From contig CH003041.1 of assembly GCA_000149265.1 (NCBI GenBank), positions 83,893-147,892 of the forward strand: a DNA stretch of 64,000 nucleotides, in the 5' to 3' direction. Below the pieces are notes generated by a model. That model was not told the origin of the DNA, made no database searches, and saw only the letters and a program-made list of their open reading frames with translations. Positions 23,320 to 44,051 of this stretch are shown one piece after another. The translations under genes and the position numbers were made by a program. Source of the DNA: Ciona savignyi. Taxonomy: Eukaryota; Chordata; Ascidiacea; Phlebobranchia; Cionidae. Positions within the stretch are counted from its first letter, which is position 1. Every line of letters begins with the position of its first letter.

Positions 23320-26300
23320 ACGAGCTTAAGACAGAAAAAATATAAAATAATAAAATAAACATAAATTAAACAAAGTAAAATTAAAAAGTGTTCTCTTTAA
23401 AATCATCAATATATATGTGTGAGTAGTTCATTGCTATGTCTAAATAAAACCGCGAGAGGGCGCTAGTAATCTTTTGTGTTTAATTGGGAAACTTCACAAG
23501 GTTGAAAGTGATTTATTGGTCAAGACTTCAAATTAATAGAACCAAGAGTTTTTTTTATTAATACAAATATTTATTTATTCCTAGTAGCATAATATTGAAT
23601 CAACTGTTAAAATCTCATTGTTTTAATTTTTCTGGAAATCCACATGAAAAACGGAATGTTGGGAATGTAAATTGACTTAAGTTCAAAAATGTTAAAAAAA
23701 TGCTGGTTACCTTTAAATTAAATGTCAGTATGCGTGACTAGACATTGTTTGCAGAATACATACTTGTACAGTAGCTGCTTTTGAATGCCCTGTTTTCCGG
23801 TTAATTTTCCGAAGCTCTGCTTTTTCTGTATTCGACCGGAATATACTTAAACGGTTATTATTATGTCTTTCTCTTTGGATTATCTTCTAAAAGGTGGTTT
23901 AAAAGAAGTTAGCTTACACCTAGTCGGTTAAGTTTTGGGAAAGACACTTTCCACTTTAAATGAAACGATTATGGTTTAATCCAACAGGTTAGACTATTCA
24001 TGTATTTAACACGCTATACAATGGCTTTAATAAGACGACAATAAGTGAACATGAGGTAATCTGACAGAACATGAGGTAATCTGACAAAAATGGTGATGAA
24101 AGTTTCATTTTTCCGCCATTGTAGACAAACCTCACTGGATAGTGGTAAATAATGCTTTTGCGTGATGCTCGCTAGATGGCGATGCAGCGCAGTAATCACG
24201 CCAGCAACACTCTCGAATGAAACTGGCCCAAACGGCCGGGTTTTCCCATCGGTTAATGCATCTGATTTATACTCAGAATACATAACAAAAACGGATCTAA
24301 GTATAGGCTAGCTAAAAAGTGAAACTTGAACAGAAAATATATACTGAACTTTAAAACCGAAATTGTGATGTCTTGTAAAAAAGAACAAAATATACCTTGG
24401 TTGAACTAAGGTTAATAAATTTGAATAATGTTTGTGTTATTTATTTTGAAACTTTGTCCATTTTCTATATTATTCCTTCTAAATTACGGCGACCATAACT
24501 TCGTCCCCAAAGCATGTATTGCGCATGTGCATCGAGGGTATAACAAACTGTAGATTTAAGAAAATATATTACATTGGAGAAACAATAAGAAGAAAAGCAA
24601 CGATTACTTAATCCATCAAAATGCAACGATTACTTAATCCATCTATCTTGCACTAGGTTTACTTTATTTATTAACCTTGTAGTACGATGTAAATTGTGCA
24701 TGTAAATCAAGGGATTAACAAACTATAAAGTAAACACTGTAATACAGGTAAGTGTCGAACGTAAAGGCACATATTCTGATTCTCTCAATCTTTTTAACTT
24801 TATTTGACTTCAGCATTTATATTTGCAGCACTGGAATTGTTTTGTTTGCCATTAATAGGCACCGGAACGCAACGCCTTTGCAGACTTATATATTTTATTT
24901 AGATGTACAGTCTGCAATTTGTACATACCAGTGCAAAAATAGAAACAATCGCCCCGACGGAATTATATTAATATCCAAGAATAATAAAGCGGAATATATA
25001 AGGAATGAGGTGGCTTGCTAAGTTGTTCTGATTTTTGTCAAAATCAGCCGTTTGAAACGTCGTTTGGAAATTTCTTTCTTAACCGGTAATGCTTCGCGAA
25101 AGCGCTCACGCCCACGTTATTAACTCTTTTCCTTTGCGTCAAACTGCCGCTTCCTTTCCCTATATAAACGTATGCTTATTTCAATCTTTAAGGGCACAGC
25201 TTTACGCATAAATCAACGTGCGACCCGGACAGTGAATGTGTATGAAAGATATTTAAACTGCAAATAGATGAGACCAGTATAAGAACGATTAAGAATGCGA
25301 TTGCACAACCATTTATTTTTGAACGAGTAGGCGTTAGACAGGTATCGTGCCATTAGGATTATAGGCAGCTTTGTTAAGCGAGGCTAAAGGTTCGAGTTTA
25401 TCCGACCTAATTTTCTTATAACGAATTGGTATGTTAGCTAAGCCAGTAATAAAATGGAATATATCGAAAATGTACTGGTAACCATAACAAGGCATTGTTG
25501 AAATTGACATATCCACAACATCCACACTTACTTTACTTTTTTTGACAAAAAGCCTCTTAACCGAGAATAAAATTAAGTGTTAAACCTCTTTTGCTTAGCA
25601 GGTTAGTGCATGTAGTAACTAGATACTAACCACTCGGTTTTCAGGTATACTTGTTGAACGTGGCCGATACATTATAAAATCGGTCTAAGGGGCGATAATC
25701 GAATGAGCTCGAAGAGTTACCTCGATAAAAAATGGTTCCAACAAAAACTAAAGCAATGTTTTAATATGTACAGCACGAGGTATAAGGCTCGATAAGCAGA
25801 CTGTAGCACGAGGAAATCTAACCATTTATTCGATTTATAAATCACGAGTATCCAATGAAATAGCTTTCAAATAAAATACTTAGCATATCAATATATAGAC
25901 AAGCTTAGGGTGCTTGTATAAAATCGTTTTAAACTTTTTAAAAATTGTACCAAAAACGAGAATTGGTCAATCGAATAAAAAAACGCAAGACGGAACCGTC
26001 AAATATTTTTTCGTTCTACGTTCTTACTTTGAGCAGTAGGTGTCGCTACGGAGCTTTTTGCGTTTATCTGATTTGAAAATACGAGTTCGGCCGCAAAAAA
26101 CTCTAGGGTTACATGTCTTATTTATAAACGGCAACTTGAGTTGGTATGCTGTGTGAAGCGATTGATCAGTGATAGCTCGTAGATGAATAAATGGTGCAGG
26201 CAGAAAGCTGCGTTTGCATAGTAACTTGAGGTGTAAGAAATCTATCTAAGTTCATTTAAAGTCGGCCTTTTTGCTGATGTTTACCTTTTGAAAGTTGAGG

Positions 26301-26360
26301 GATTAATTCATTAAGCTTGTGGTTTATACAAACAATGTTTTTGAGCTTGCTTCTATCAGT
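23320..26360. other. Unassigned sequence upstream of FoxC
   Basis: I recognise no gene here; short ORFs such as 24752-25021 show no domain. Two small tandem duplications stand out: a 20-bp unit twice at 24047-24086 ('gaacatgaggtaatctgaca') and a 21-bp unit twice at 24597-24643 ('gcaacgattacttaatccatc', 5-bp spacer). Some of this may regulate FoxC. Confidence 0.4.
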
Positions 26361-26743
26361 GAGTGCCGATGAACGGCGCGTGCCAAGGCCCCTTAACAAA
26401 ACATGATCTAATTACTGCATCATTAGTCCGGGTATTGTCATGCTGCGCGAAAGTTGCCCGGGATTATAGAGCCCGGCTTCGCTATTGTAAATGCCGTGAA
26501 CTTTTTACCTGCGCCGAGCCAATAGTTCGAGATCCGTGGGCAGTGAGAAAACATTCCCGTATTTACACGAAGACCACGACAACGTAGAAAGGATGTGCAG
26601 GAACAGGATAGTTTGTTTTCCTATACGACCTCCGTGCGTCGGTGTTTTATATATTTTTCCGTGTTAAAACATATTATTCTCGCAGGTTAGAAGCTTATGC
26701 CTTGTTCTGCTAATACTAGAATTGAACGCTTATAGTTTTTATA
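26360..26743 (+). promoter_or_regulatory. Likely FoxC promoter / 5' leader
   Basis: GC-richer than its surroundings (26360-26560), directly upstream of the FoxC start. A TATA-like 'ttttatatattttt' lies at 26645-26658. A splice-acceptor-like 'attattctcgcag|gt' at 26672-26686 could be a 5' UTR intron end or a trans-splice site, as is common in ascidian genes. No transcript support. Confidence 0.35.
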
Positions 26744-32809
<6,066 letters not shown>

Positions 32810-35020
32810 CGTTTTTTTAAACGTCATAAAATCCTGTTCGGCACATGAGCAAATCCGCCTTGTAGTTCGTACAATTTATAAAAGTTCTAGGCGCATTGCA
32901 CCAAATAATGGGTACTATGATGAGGAAAACAATTATCCACACCCTATGTTTGTGTAGATCATGTAGTCGTAGGTTAATGAAATTCTGGTTAGTTTAGTTA
33001 TAGCGGATAAGACGCAGGCATTTAGGCGCCTGCGAAAGCTTTAAAAGCAAACATTAAGGAAAACTAAACCAGCTGAGTTCTACGAAATCAATAAAACGAA
33101 CGCCTATTTAACAACCAATTAGGCGGTATTTACTATTATCAGACAGTCGTTTTGTCTGCATGTTTTTGCTCGGTCATATTTCTCACTGCTTCCAACAAGC
33201 ATTACCAAAACTGCTTACCACTCATTATGTTGTTCATCACACAGTTTTGCAGTAACAATTCAGCTCATTCGATAAATGTGTCCCCTTTGATTAATTTAAA
33301 AATATTTTCTTCATTTCGTGGGAAACGCTGCTACCATATTTCTATCAGCTTGTAAGTTAATCCTATTTTATATCCATCTTTGTAAATAGTTAAGCCCCCT
33401 TCGAACAATACTCACTGAGGCCTGCAAGTGACAGTATATAGTATTTACTTATAGTATTTGGTAAACATATTAAGTTATTTCACCGTCAACATCAACGTAC
33501 TTTACTCTACAGTCCAATATTGTGTTAATCAACTGTGCCTCTATGGAGATTGTACCCTACTAGTTTATTTCTCACTGTGTCTTTCTGTCCTTAGCTATAT
33601 AGGGAACCTTGGATTCTCCGCCCGTGTGTCACTTTATCCATTCTGTCATTACTGTTTTTCTTTATCGTATTAAACTCGCGTCAGCAAATTGGGAATTTTG
33701 AGTCTTTTTATTTAAAATTTAACCTCAAACTGAAAATGTTTTTCTATAATTGATAAAATAGCCGTTGGGATAAATAGCATAAACGTGGTATTTTATATAG
33801 AATTTGACATTTTCATGCAATATTATTTAAAAAAGAATATAACTTTTTTTGAACCAGGATAATAATAGGACATCCTGGAAAAAAGTAAATAATATGAATT
33901 TTTATAAATAAGAAACTTCAGATAAAAGTTTCTAACAAATTGTAGCGTAATCAGTAAGTGAAATCATAATTTATTGTTATGGCGGTTGAAGCTTCCCTGT
34001 CCTTTATGTATTAATTTATCGTCACGCTCATTTCTTCAGGCAGGGGTGTTTACATTCCGATTTCTTTGGGACGGCGTTACCCAATTCACAGCTCATTTTT
34101 AGATTCGTTGGCTGTAGCGTCCCCCTTTTCTTTGGCCAATTCAGAAGGATCGAAGCGAATCAAAACAGTAACGAATTCGGGAAGGCGTCTGTCGTGCCAA
34201 TACAGACAAAACATATTCATAAACTGGCCATTAAAATATTGCCACCACCTCATGAACAAAAGGGTCGTCAGTTGGTAAAGAAAGGAACTAACGGTTTCTC
34301 TAAAATGTGTTAATAAGTTTATAAAATAGTAAAACAAATCAAAAAAAAGCATGAGGTCAAAATTGGCCAAGATTTTCAGACCGTGTCAAAATATTACTGA
34401 AAACTAATTATCAATAAAGGAAACCACAACTGTAGCCTTTCCTTGTAAATTTGTTTCGCAAATGGTCAGCCCTTTCAATTTCGAGAATAAATTAATCACT
34501 TTCAAAAAATCAAACCGAACACATAAATCTGCACTAAAATGAATTTTTTTGTTTCTCCATTAAAAAGACTGGAAGTGTGGATTTTAACACACTATATTTT
34601 ATAAGTGTTGGCTTTGGCGGTTTCAGGGGTTAAAATTGAACCAAATATATTTTGGTCCAGATTTTATCCGTTAATTCAGTATTAGGTCTTTTTTTGTTAG
34701 AATTAATGTTCAGTACAATCAAACATTGTAAGGATCATGTGAGACACTGTAGTATAAATGTTATGCACGTTTAACACGCCCGGACGTTTCCCCTAATCCG
34801 TAGTGGTATGTGAGAATATTAGATTGCCAGCTTTTCAGAGCCAAGTCGTCTTGTGCGACAACTACTCCGTCGAAGATAACCATTCACTTCTGTGGGAGAA
34901 AGTCAGGGTAACCCTGTTGTTTACCAAACATTGCGGACACAAATAGCGGCTTGCAATTCTGGCCATTAAACGGGATTCCTGGTTCCGTTTCCGGATTTTA
35001 ATATTTTTTTAAGTGTTCGG
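32810..35020. other. FoxC 3' flank, no gene recognised
   Basis: Contains the FoxC polyadenylation signal (33090-33095), then AT-rich sequence. The open frames around 33152-33673 and 34066-34370 have no domain or splice logic. Confidence 0.45.
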
Positions 35021-35217
35021 TTTAATGTGAAATGTCCGAGTAAAATGTGAAATGGCCAAGTGAAATGTGAAATATCCAAGTGTAATGTGAAATGTCCAAG
35101 TGTAATGCTGTGAAATGGTCGGGTAATATGGTTTATTGTAAAATGTTCAAGTGCAATGGAAAATAACCAAGTGTAATGTGAAATGTCCAAGTGAAATGTG
35201 CAATGGCCGAGTAATGG
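35021..35217. repeat. Minisatellite, ~19-20 bp unit
   Basis: About ten imperfect copies of 'aatgtgaaatgtccaagtg', with some copies having 'ggcc' or 'atcc' in place of 'gtcc'. The open frame on the minus strand (34966-35220) is a by-product of the repeat. Confidence 0.9.
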
Positions 35218-35699
35218 CACTTATAGTAGACTTAATTTAAAAAAATTATTTCAATTTTTTTTAATACACCCTTCTAACATTTTGCCCGCACTTTTACAAC
35301 TACTTTCAATTTATGCAAACAATCGTTTTTAAACAAATCATTTCGATCGTACAGGTGAAAGGCTGTAACGCTCACATTGAAATTTGAAAGGCGTATCATT
35401 TGTTTATTTACATCGTTTTCCTGGCACCGAAGACCAGCGGTCAGTGAGAGAATATAAGCACCTTGTTGCCATAAGGCATATGATATAGGCATATCTTATC
35501 TTACAAAGTGTAGGACTCTAATTATGTTGCTATATTGTAACAAGTGTGAAATTTTATTAAGTAAAAATCATGTTAAATTTAAATTATATCATCATTAACA
35601 AAAACTTATGTCCTTAATGTTAACTTTTTAGTTTTAACTGAGGTATTTAGTAATGACGTCATTGGACAAACTACACTAATTATTCAAAATTTCCAATTT

Positions 35700-36290
35700 A
35701 ATTTAAGTCTACGTTAAGAGGCGACGGTATAAGAATCCATTTTGTTTGCTCGCATTATGCTGTTCCAGGGACGCTGCTGTGTTTCGTTCATTATTAATAG
35801 TTGTCGGGTGAAACTGCCGTAAATATCTCGTTGTAGGTTGGTTGTCGATGACGTTAAAGCATCAATTTTCCTCCGACCAGCGCTATTAACAGAACAAAAC
35901 TTCCATTGCATAGGAGCTGACGCGCACACCCACTGAACAGCCGCTGTCTCTTGCCGAGCAATTACAGGCGAGGGAGTGGAGCCCTAATTGTCCCAGCGCC
36001 CGGGCCAAGGCCACGGCGTTTTGCTGATCACGGGCAAGATAACCTGGTCAACGCATCGAGCTAAGAGTTTTCGCCGACGGGTACAAAGGGAATCGCGGTC
36101 GACCTGTTTATTGTTTACCGCCATACGACATTGCTGCCCGAAAAGATAACTTGGCTTCTTTGATCGGTGCCGCAATAGTAGGGCTGTAGGCTCACTCAAA
36201 GTGCAAATTATTAATCGTAGCTACAGAGCGAGCGTTCATGCCGATGCGCTACTTTGACAGCGAACTTTCCGTGACTCGAGTAACGTATCA
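35700..36290. other. GC-richer patch
   Basis: Noticeably richer in G+C and CpG than the surrounding DNA (for example 'gcgcccgggccaaggccacggcg' at 35996). Open frames on the minus strand (35714-35929, 35984-36199) show no domain. It could be a regulatory island or a relic of an inserted element. Confidence 0.35.
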
Positions 36291-36299
36291 GCAATCCTT

Positions 36300-39200
36300 T
36301 TTGTTATAATTTAACTTTAATCATTTCTTTTGTACATCAGAAGTTTTTTTGTATTAACTTTAAAAAAATTAAATAATTAATCCATTTGTTTGGGAGGCAT
36401 ACATTCTCTATTTGACCATTAAATTTTGATTTACACAAGTTTGTACATGACTACGTCCCATGGTAAGATTGTCACTAAGACACATGAAATTTTGAATTAA
36501 ACCGCTCGATTCGTTGTACATGGAGCTTTCAATATACCCTCCGCAACACGAACAATCATTATTTAAACCGTTTTGCTTGAAATTGTTGAAGTAATCCTAA
36601 CTGTCTAATTGTTAAATGTATAAGGAAATTCGAGGACAGCAAAATCAGTTAACGGTGTCCATGGTGTTCATTCAAAAGATCGTCCTTATCAGTTATTAGG
36701 GGGATGAAGTTCATGCAAAAGGTCACGCTGTTTAGCTTTTATCTTCCGCGCTTATCGCTGTTAGATCGCGCTGGACGGAACGCGCGGGACGATTGTATGA
36801 GTTCATTCATCAAATATAGAACCTTGTGAAACCCCTGGCACAACACCCACCCGTTTAGGTGAATTTGGAAATTGGTTTGATCTTTATTAGGAAATCCCTA
36901 TTGCTTAGAATGTAGGTGAGAGAGCTAACCGCGTACGGTTATGGATATGAAATATTCATTCAGTTCTATATGCCGATGGCTTACACTGCATATCTTTTCC
37001 TAACGCGGGGAGTCACTGATCGTGGGAATATAAACTTCCTTTTACCATTGTCAATTTGACGAAAAATCTGCATGGCATTTCTCTATATCCAACAGGAATG
37101 GTTGATTATAACCGTGAATGGCCTATCTACGAAGGAAGGACGCCTATCTACGAAGGAAGCTTTAATTGACTTCTACGCTCTGTTGAGGTTATGCGCATCT
37201 GTCACTCGAGGTACAGCGAACCTCGTTTCAGTTTAAAATTTGAAACAGTGCGTCGTGTATAAACTGATCTTGATATCCTAAATGGTAAGTTGGAAATGTC
37301 AGAAAACCACCGAAAATTGCCGGCAAATGAGATGGTTTGTCTCAGACTACGTTGGGAGTTCAGAACACAACTACACAGGTGTCAGTGGTTGGAAAAGTGG
37401 AATGTTAGTTGGGATATTTTGATAGATACGTCGATCTCGAAACGGCCTTGATCTTGAACAGAGCGGTTCCCAGAACACGATAAAGTGCCCACGAAAAACT
37501 GTTTAGTAGCAAATTACAGCAAAACAGATGAAACAAACATAGTTGCTCGATTCTACAATTGATAATATATTTTACCATTAACATTAAATGCCCCATTCAA
37601 AAAGGATTTAATTATTTAAATGTATTTGTACTTGTTTTCAAATTCACTATATGAAATAAGTAAAATAATTCTAAGACACAAAACTTCACTAAAGTATCCC
37701 ACCTACGATATCAGATTGTTTTCTATGCTCTGGGCCTTGTCAGCGTGGTGAAATTTAACTATACATTGGATATACAACGTACGACCGCAAACTTGAAGTC
37801 CAATTGGCAGAACTCTTATTGGTGAACTTTTGGCCGATTCTTTTCTCCTGTTTTTGGAGCAATGATGGTATGAACAAGTTGTGCCGATGGTTATAATACG
37901 ACTCAGTGCCTGTAAATAAGGTCCGGACGCGTGTTTTAGGTGAATAAACCAATTATTGCTTTTCCAAGGTGAGTTTTATCTTTGATTACAAAGTGTGAAG
38001 GTAAAATCATTAGGGAACAGACACAGAATTCTTGGTTTAAAAAATACAACACAAGATACGTGCAATGGTCGTTTCCCACCATCTGGCAAAAAGTGTTTCG
38101 ATCACTTCTAAATGTCCGTCCCTGGCTATAACTTACACTAAATCCATTACCCATCACAGTTTAACTGTAACCAACACCTGGTTTGCCTAATATAAAATAA
38201 CGTATGCTTACCTTAAAATCGCAGATCAGTTTGAATAATAATTAACAGTTGTTGTTATTATGGTATTTGCTATATATACGTTACTGCAACCAATCTTGGT
38301 GTTAAAAAGAATTTGATGTTTGGAAAAAAAACTATTTATTTCAATAAAATACTTCTTACTTTGCTTTACCAATTGTCGATCACCCACAGCTATTACATAA
38401 TCATCAGTATGTCATTGGTGATTTTTCAAAAATATAGCTTTCGCCGTCCAAAAGAGATATGGCGAGTTGCCCTGAGTGATGGACAAACATCGTCTGTTCT
38501 TCTCGTTTTTGTCGAGTCAGGGTCCAAGCGATGTCATAATGACGGCAATGGCCATCGGCTTGTAAGGCAAAGGTCGACTAGGGCTATAGACTACCGCCGT
38601 TTAAAAATAAATAAAAGCCCCAAGTTAATGTTCCCTCTGCTGATAAAAATAAGTCACATTACCCATCTATTAACACGGGGTTCGTAAGTTACTTTGGGGG
38701 GCCTTATGTCCACCGTTTTTTTATGTCCACCGTTTTGAGTATGGGGTAAGTGGGTTTAATATAGTGTATAAATTACCAGCCTCATTTCAAGACCACTTGT
38801 ATATTAGTACAATGAACGGTATAACAGCATAATGATTTGAAAACTCGTTTCGGTATAAGGTATGGGTAAACTAATAAATACAACTTTTTAAATAAAACTT
38901 CGCACGACAACAAATCATTTTTGCCACGTGAAAAACATTGCAATCGAAGTTTGTTTTGAAACTAAAATTCGTTTTCTTCCTTTTTTAAATAAGAACAACA
39001 TTGAAAACGCGTTCTTTGAAAATTAGTTACGTCATGGGTAACCTACATTTATTATAGAATCTAGGGATGTTTGTGCAAAAGTTTGTATGTGTTTCCACAA
39101 ATAGAGGGAATGGAATGCGTGCTATGAAAGTCTTTTGTACATTTGCAGACTGCCTGCGTATATCCGGTCCCAAAGCGTGGTGCAAAGCCATAGGCGTTAA

Positions 39201-42200
39201 ATCGAAAATTGCCAAATTACGATCCGACTTGGAAAATTATAACTTAGGTCGCGCAAAAGTAGATCTCTGCCGCACTGATCGCGGATTTTGAAACGAATGT
39301 CGGGCGTGGGTCTGTAACAGCTTGCAAATTACCAAACAACCCATGGTGTTATGACGTTAACCAAGCTTCGATTTGCTGGAAAATTGAAGCTGACGTGCAG
39401 TGATTGAAACAAGACTTGAACGTAATTTACTCTCGTTCACCCCTTTGTTTATTATCGCACGGCAAATTAGCGCAATTGGAAGTTTAGAGTAACATTGACA
39501 AATTGCTCGTGCGTATTTTAAACGCAGATTGCAAGTCAGAAATGGACGCGTTAAGTTTTATTACCATATCCTCCAATCTTGCAGAGGTCGTTCGTAAACT
39601 TGGTGAAAGGTTATACCTTTTCACTTTATAGGTCAAGGGCATGTGTGATAGAGGGATATCCTATAAACAGTAATTTATTTAAAGAAAATATACCACTTAA
39701 TTTGTAACATTGTATTAGTTAACCCAAACTGAGAATTAAATTCCACGCTATAAGTGTGCATGGTTGATTTGCATTGTCGTTATGGTTATAGAATATGGGC
39801 TTTAAGTTTAAACTGTCCAAAGGTCTGCTAAAGTTGTTGGGTAGTTATTGTTAATCGGAGATTAAAATATTTAGCGATAAATACAAGAAGAGGCTAGTTT
39901 AAAATCTCCTTTGGAAATGAGAAAGTCATTTTGTGAACGCGAGGCGTCTCTCCACTAGAAAACAACAACTACACGTGTTGTGGCGCTCCATCGGGCCCGT
40001 AAAACAACAAGCTACGATTATTTAGATAAGATTTACGCATTACGCCACAGTTTAGTCCCTCGCTCCACACACAGAAGAGAACCGGCGTGTAAACCCGGCT
40101 TGAAGCTTGGGTTACTGCTATAATAACAGGGACACGCGCCAAACTTTGGTTGCGTAGTGGGCGAATCGCTACAAACATGCCAGTGAAAGTGTGATCTCAA
40201 ATGAGTGAATGGCGTTTTTAGTGTAAAAACATTATGAGGGTGTGAAATGATAACAAAGGTATACTTCAAACATTGTAAAATCGGTTGGGTGCAGAAGTAT
40301 CTCACATGAAACAATTGTACTGCAGAATCCCATTAATCATAAAACGGAAAATAAACAATTTTACCACAAAATTTAATTGAAATACTTTATTTCCCAACAA
40401 TAATAACATGCAGCCTTGATAATATCCTCTTTAGGCCATTCTTTTGCCTGGAGGACTCTATAAACTTAAGGCCAAAAGTCGCATAAAAATGTTGCCAAAT
40501 CGAACATTTACCGCGGGCCAACTCAGATTGAGGGCTTATACAGACCAAGCAGAGGCGTATTATGTTACACTTAATTTGCGATGAAAGAAACCCGACCCTA
40601 TACCGTGAAAGGGACACCACGACCTGCTGGGAAATTGAACTGATATTGACAGGCGATTAATTATTTTAGAGCGATCATAACACATACTGATTTCTCTATA
40701 AAACCGGTATTAGTATCGAGATAATTATGTGTTCGTAACTTAGCCGTCTTCAACGTGTATACGTCATAAAGATGTGTCAAAAATTATTGTTGTTGTCGTT
40801 GCATATTTGTAGAGAAATGTTTAAAGTGTTACATAATAGCCGTTGGACACGCCCTGCAAATGCAAATGTAACGGTTGTATTGGAGAAATGGTTCAGCCTT
40901 TTAACAGTTTGCTGTATCGGAATGCAAGCTATGGGTATTTACATGTAAGGTAAGAATGTAATCCAAGTATTAATAAAACCAAAATACGTTTAAAGAGGTG
41001 GGAAACTGTATTCCTTTTAATTACTATGCCCGTACTATATTATTAGACAGCGTCGAGAAGCTATAGCCACTGCGGTTTGCCACTACCTTAAAATATACCG
41101 GGGTTAGGTGCAATCGGTCAATATGTAAGCAATATCGAATTACCTGTTAGCCTGAAGCTAAGCCAACAAGACACACCTGCCCTTCTCTGTGGTATGGTTG
41201 TATGCCAAGTTTTACGCGGTTTGTCACACTTGATATAGAGCGTGCATAAACGACACGTATGCAGACTGTTGTATCTGTCATTACCTTTGATAAAGTTGTC
41301 ATGGTACGATGGTATGCATTGAAACTTGGAAACTGGAGGCATTTAACTTTAGAGTATTTTGAAATGTTGTCCAAATAGATTGGTAAAAGATTTTACAATT
41401 TTTAGAACATTTCATAACCTGTCAAAAAGTTTTTTTACTAATGAGAAATAAGCGGTGATTAAGCCCCCTTTTTGACGGATGAGTAATGCATATGGTGATT
41501 GTCGTCCATTACCTGTGGACCGGGGCGGGAGGCTTTTTGGCTCTCTTACACAACTTGTCAATTAACGCCAGACAGTCGTCTTTTGTGGTGGCGCGTACCA
41601 AACGACATCGACCAGTGACGAAGCGCCGAGATAAGAACCGCAAACGCGATCCGATTATTACGAGCGAGAGAAGCGCGATTTCGGCTTCCAAGTTATCCCT
41701 ACAAGTTCACCGAAACACGGATCAAGGAGATTCCAAGAATTAAACAATTTGGCGGCGCCAAAATGGTTCAGAAATCGTGTATTAGGCAAACATGGATTGG
41801 GATATCGTCTAATCGATGCTGGTGATAAATGGCGGTGACTTGGACGTAACATGACGTCAGGAATAAATGCCCGGCCGCCTGTCAGTGAACGTTGGCCTAT
41901 CTAGTTTCATCAGAAGTCACCGGGATAGCTCAATAATGATGCGACTGCTATTACACCACAAGCGCAGGGAAAAAAGCAGTGTTTCCGTGACTCACTAATT
42001 TTCCACAGCAGAAACTGAAGTAGTGTTAAGCCGGCGTAAAATTGAAAATTATTGTAAACACTGTCACGAGGTACTGGGCCTGCAGGGCGCGGCAGAATTG
42101 AAGTTGCCTTTGAGATAAGATTGAAAACTTTAACATAACCTTGATTTATCGGAGCTGTGGCGAAGCAGTTTGTAGTGGGTGACACACTAGTCGCACTAAC

Positions 42201-43770
42201 CGAACAAAAATTTATTTCCGTGATAACTCTGGACGAATTGCTGCGGTTTCCAGGCGATTAACGCAGTAAATGCACTTAAGCCTTATATCGGAAACGTGAT
42301 CCCAGAAAATTGAAAAACATCCAATTGACATTTTCAATATTTGCTGCTCCATTAAAAATGTTTTAAATTTTAATGATAATTCTCAATTGGTGTTCATTGA
42401 GCTATTCATGACGGTATTTTCTATTGGGAAGGTTGGCAGGTACTATTATATGCTTTGTCAACGCTGTTAAGGTGGAATTTGTGTGACTTCTGACAGACTA
42501 GTGCGTTAAACGAATCGAGAAATAAGATCCAAGATTCCCGCCCACTTTTTTGGTTCCAATAAGTTTTGTGTCGCACCCGCCCACGTCACAAAGGACTTGG
42601 TGACGTGACAAAGCCCAGGATTGTGATGTAAAGACGGTTTAACAAGTTTGGGTGGCCACCCCGCTGTGGGATAAACATAAGAAATTAGAGATCGGCTGAT
42701 AAATTTTATTCCATCAGACTCGATTCAATCCCCAAATAAATCCTAATTTTACTCCCGTACGACATCTACCGGTAAAAATTTAGGCGGGAAGTGAGAGAAC
42801 GTGAAATAGCGCAGATGGAAACTGGTAAGAGCTCTCACTGTAGTTATCTAATCTTATGAACGAACTTTTAACTATTTTTAATCAAAAATTTGTTCTTGAA
42901 TTTACCGTTTCCGTACCCGCCCAATGATAGTATCTGCTAGGTAAATGTATAAGCTCAAAAGGTGGATTCGTGTCAGCTGTAATCCAGTAACTCAACTGTA
43001 TCCGTTTTTTTAGTTCCCAGTGACACGTGTCGAAGAAAGTCGAGGAAGTCAGCTCCCCAAACGGTGCATAACGGAGCAAAGACACGCACGAGCGCAAATT
43101 AATAGGTTATTGTAACGTCTTTGCCGATCGGCGGTTCAAGGAAACCGGTCCAAACGTCAATCTAATAACCGAAAACTTGCTAATAATGGTACGATGAAGG
43201 ATCTGGTATTGTGTATGACGCCCAACTGACTGATATAGGAAGCTGTCGACAAGGTGAGAGAAGATATTGCTCGGTGGACGTTTAAAACGTGCCTCGAAAT
43301 TTTGCACTAGGTCACTCGTTTCAATAAAGAATTGACAGTCATACATCATCGAAATAAATCATGACCATTAGGTTTACTACAACATGCCGACTATACCAAA
43401 CCGTCCACTTAAATTTACCCGCCATTCATAAAATTTAACCATTTACCATTATGAAATATATGTAAAGAGTTTTAATAGTATGGTAATCGTATATGTATCG
43501 GAAATCACCGTTTAATACAAAGTTTATACTGTTGATGTATGAGGCCGATTGGCACCAAGAATTAGGATGTTTATTATTCTTGGATCACCAATACTTAAGG
43601 AAGCGTTACCACCCGTAACCACGATTGACGCTTATCATTGTTCACTTCGCCGCCAATCACTTGTGCGTCGTTGACGAGCTTCAAAACAATAGTGTCTTAT
43701 ACCAATAAAAAAGCGATTTTCACCTCGAAAAAAACTTCCGTTTATTTTTACTAAGCAGTATGCTCCGAAT
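36300..43770. other. Long unassigned region
   Basis: I find no coding exon, RNA or named repeat that I can support. Small tandem duplications occur at about 37123-37159 ('cctatctacgaaggaagga' type unit, twice) and 38706-38735 ('tatgtccaccgttttt', twice). The low density of SINEs compared with 43.8-57 kb suggests some constraint or different history. Confidence 0.4.
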
Positions 43771-43774
43771 ACGA

Positions 43775-44047
43775 CTGATTAGCTCAGTGGATCACAGTGT
43801 GTAAACATGAAAGTGGTTGCTATAGCTAGTTGATGGTGTACTTGGAGAGGCACTTAACGGGTATTGCCTGTATATAGCGGATGAATGGGTTCTATTAAAT
43901 TGAAGAAACGTGTGAATTAAACACAATAAACTGCAATAGCTCCAGTAACCCGACAATGGGCGCGCGGTAATCTGACGATTGCTTGTGTGATAACGCCCTT
44001 TTTGTTTTCCCATTTACTGGGATAAACATCAATATTCTATACTATAT
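43775..44047 (+). repeat. tRNA-derived SINE
   Basis: The head 'gattagctcagtggatcaca' resembles a tRNA A box. The body ends 'gttttcccatttactgggataaaca' with an ATATTC tail. Its B box is degraded, so it is not a working tRNA gene. Confidence 0.75.
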
Positions 44048-44051
44048 TTAA

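Noticed and set aside
43783-43820. tRNA-like 'gattagctcagtggatcaca'
   Set aside because: It lies at the head of a SINE, cannot form a full cloverleaf by eye and has a degraded B box; not a tRNA gene.
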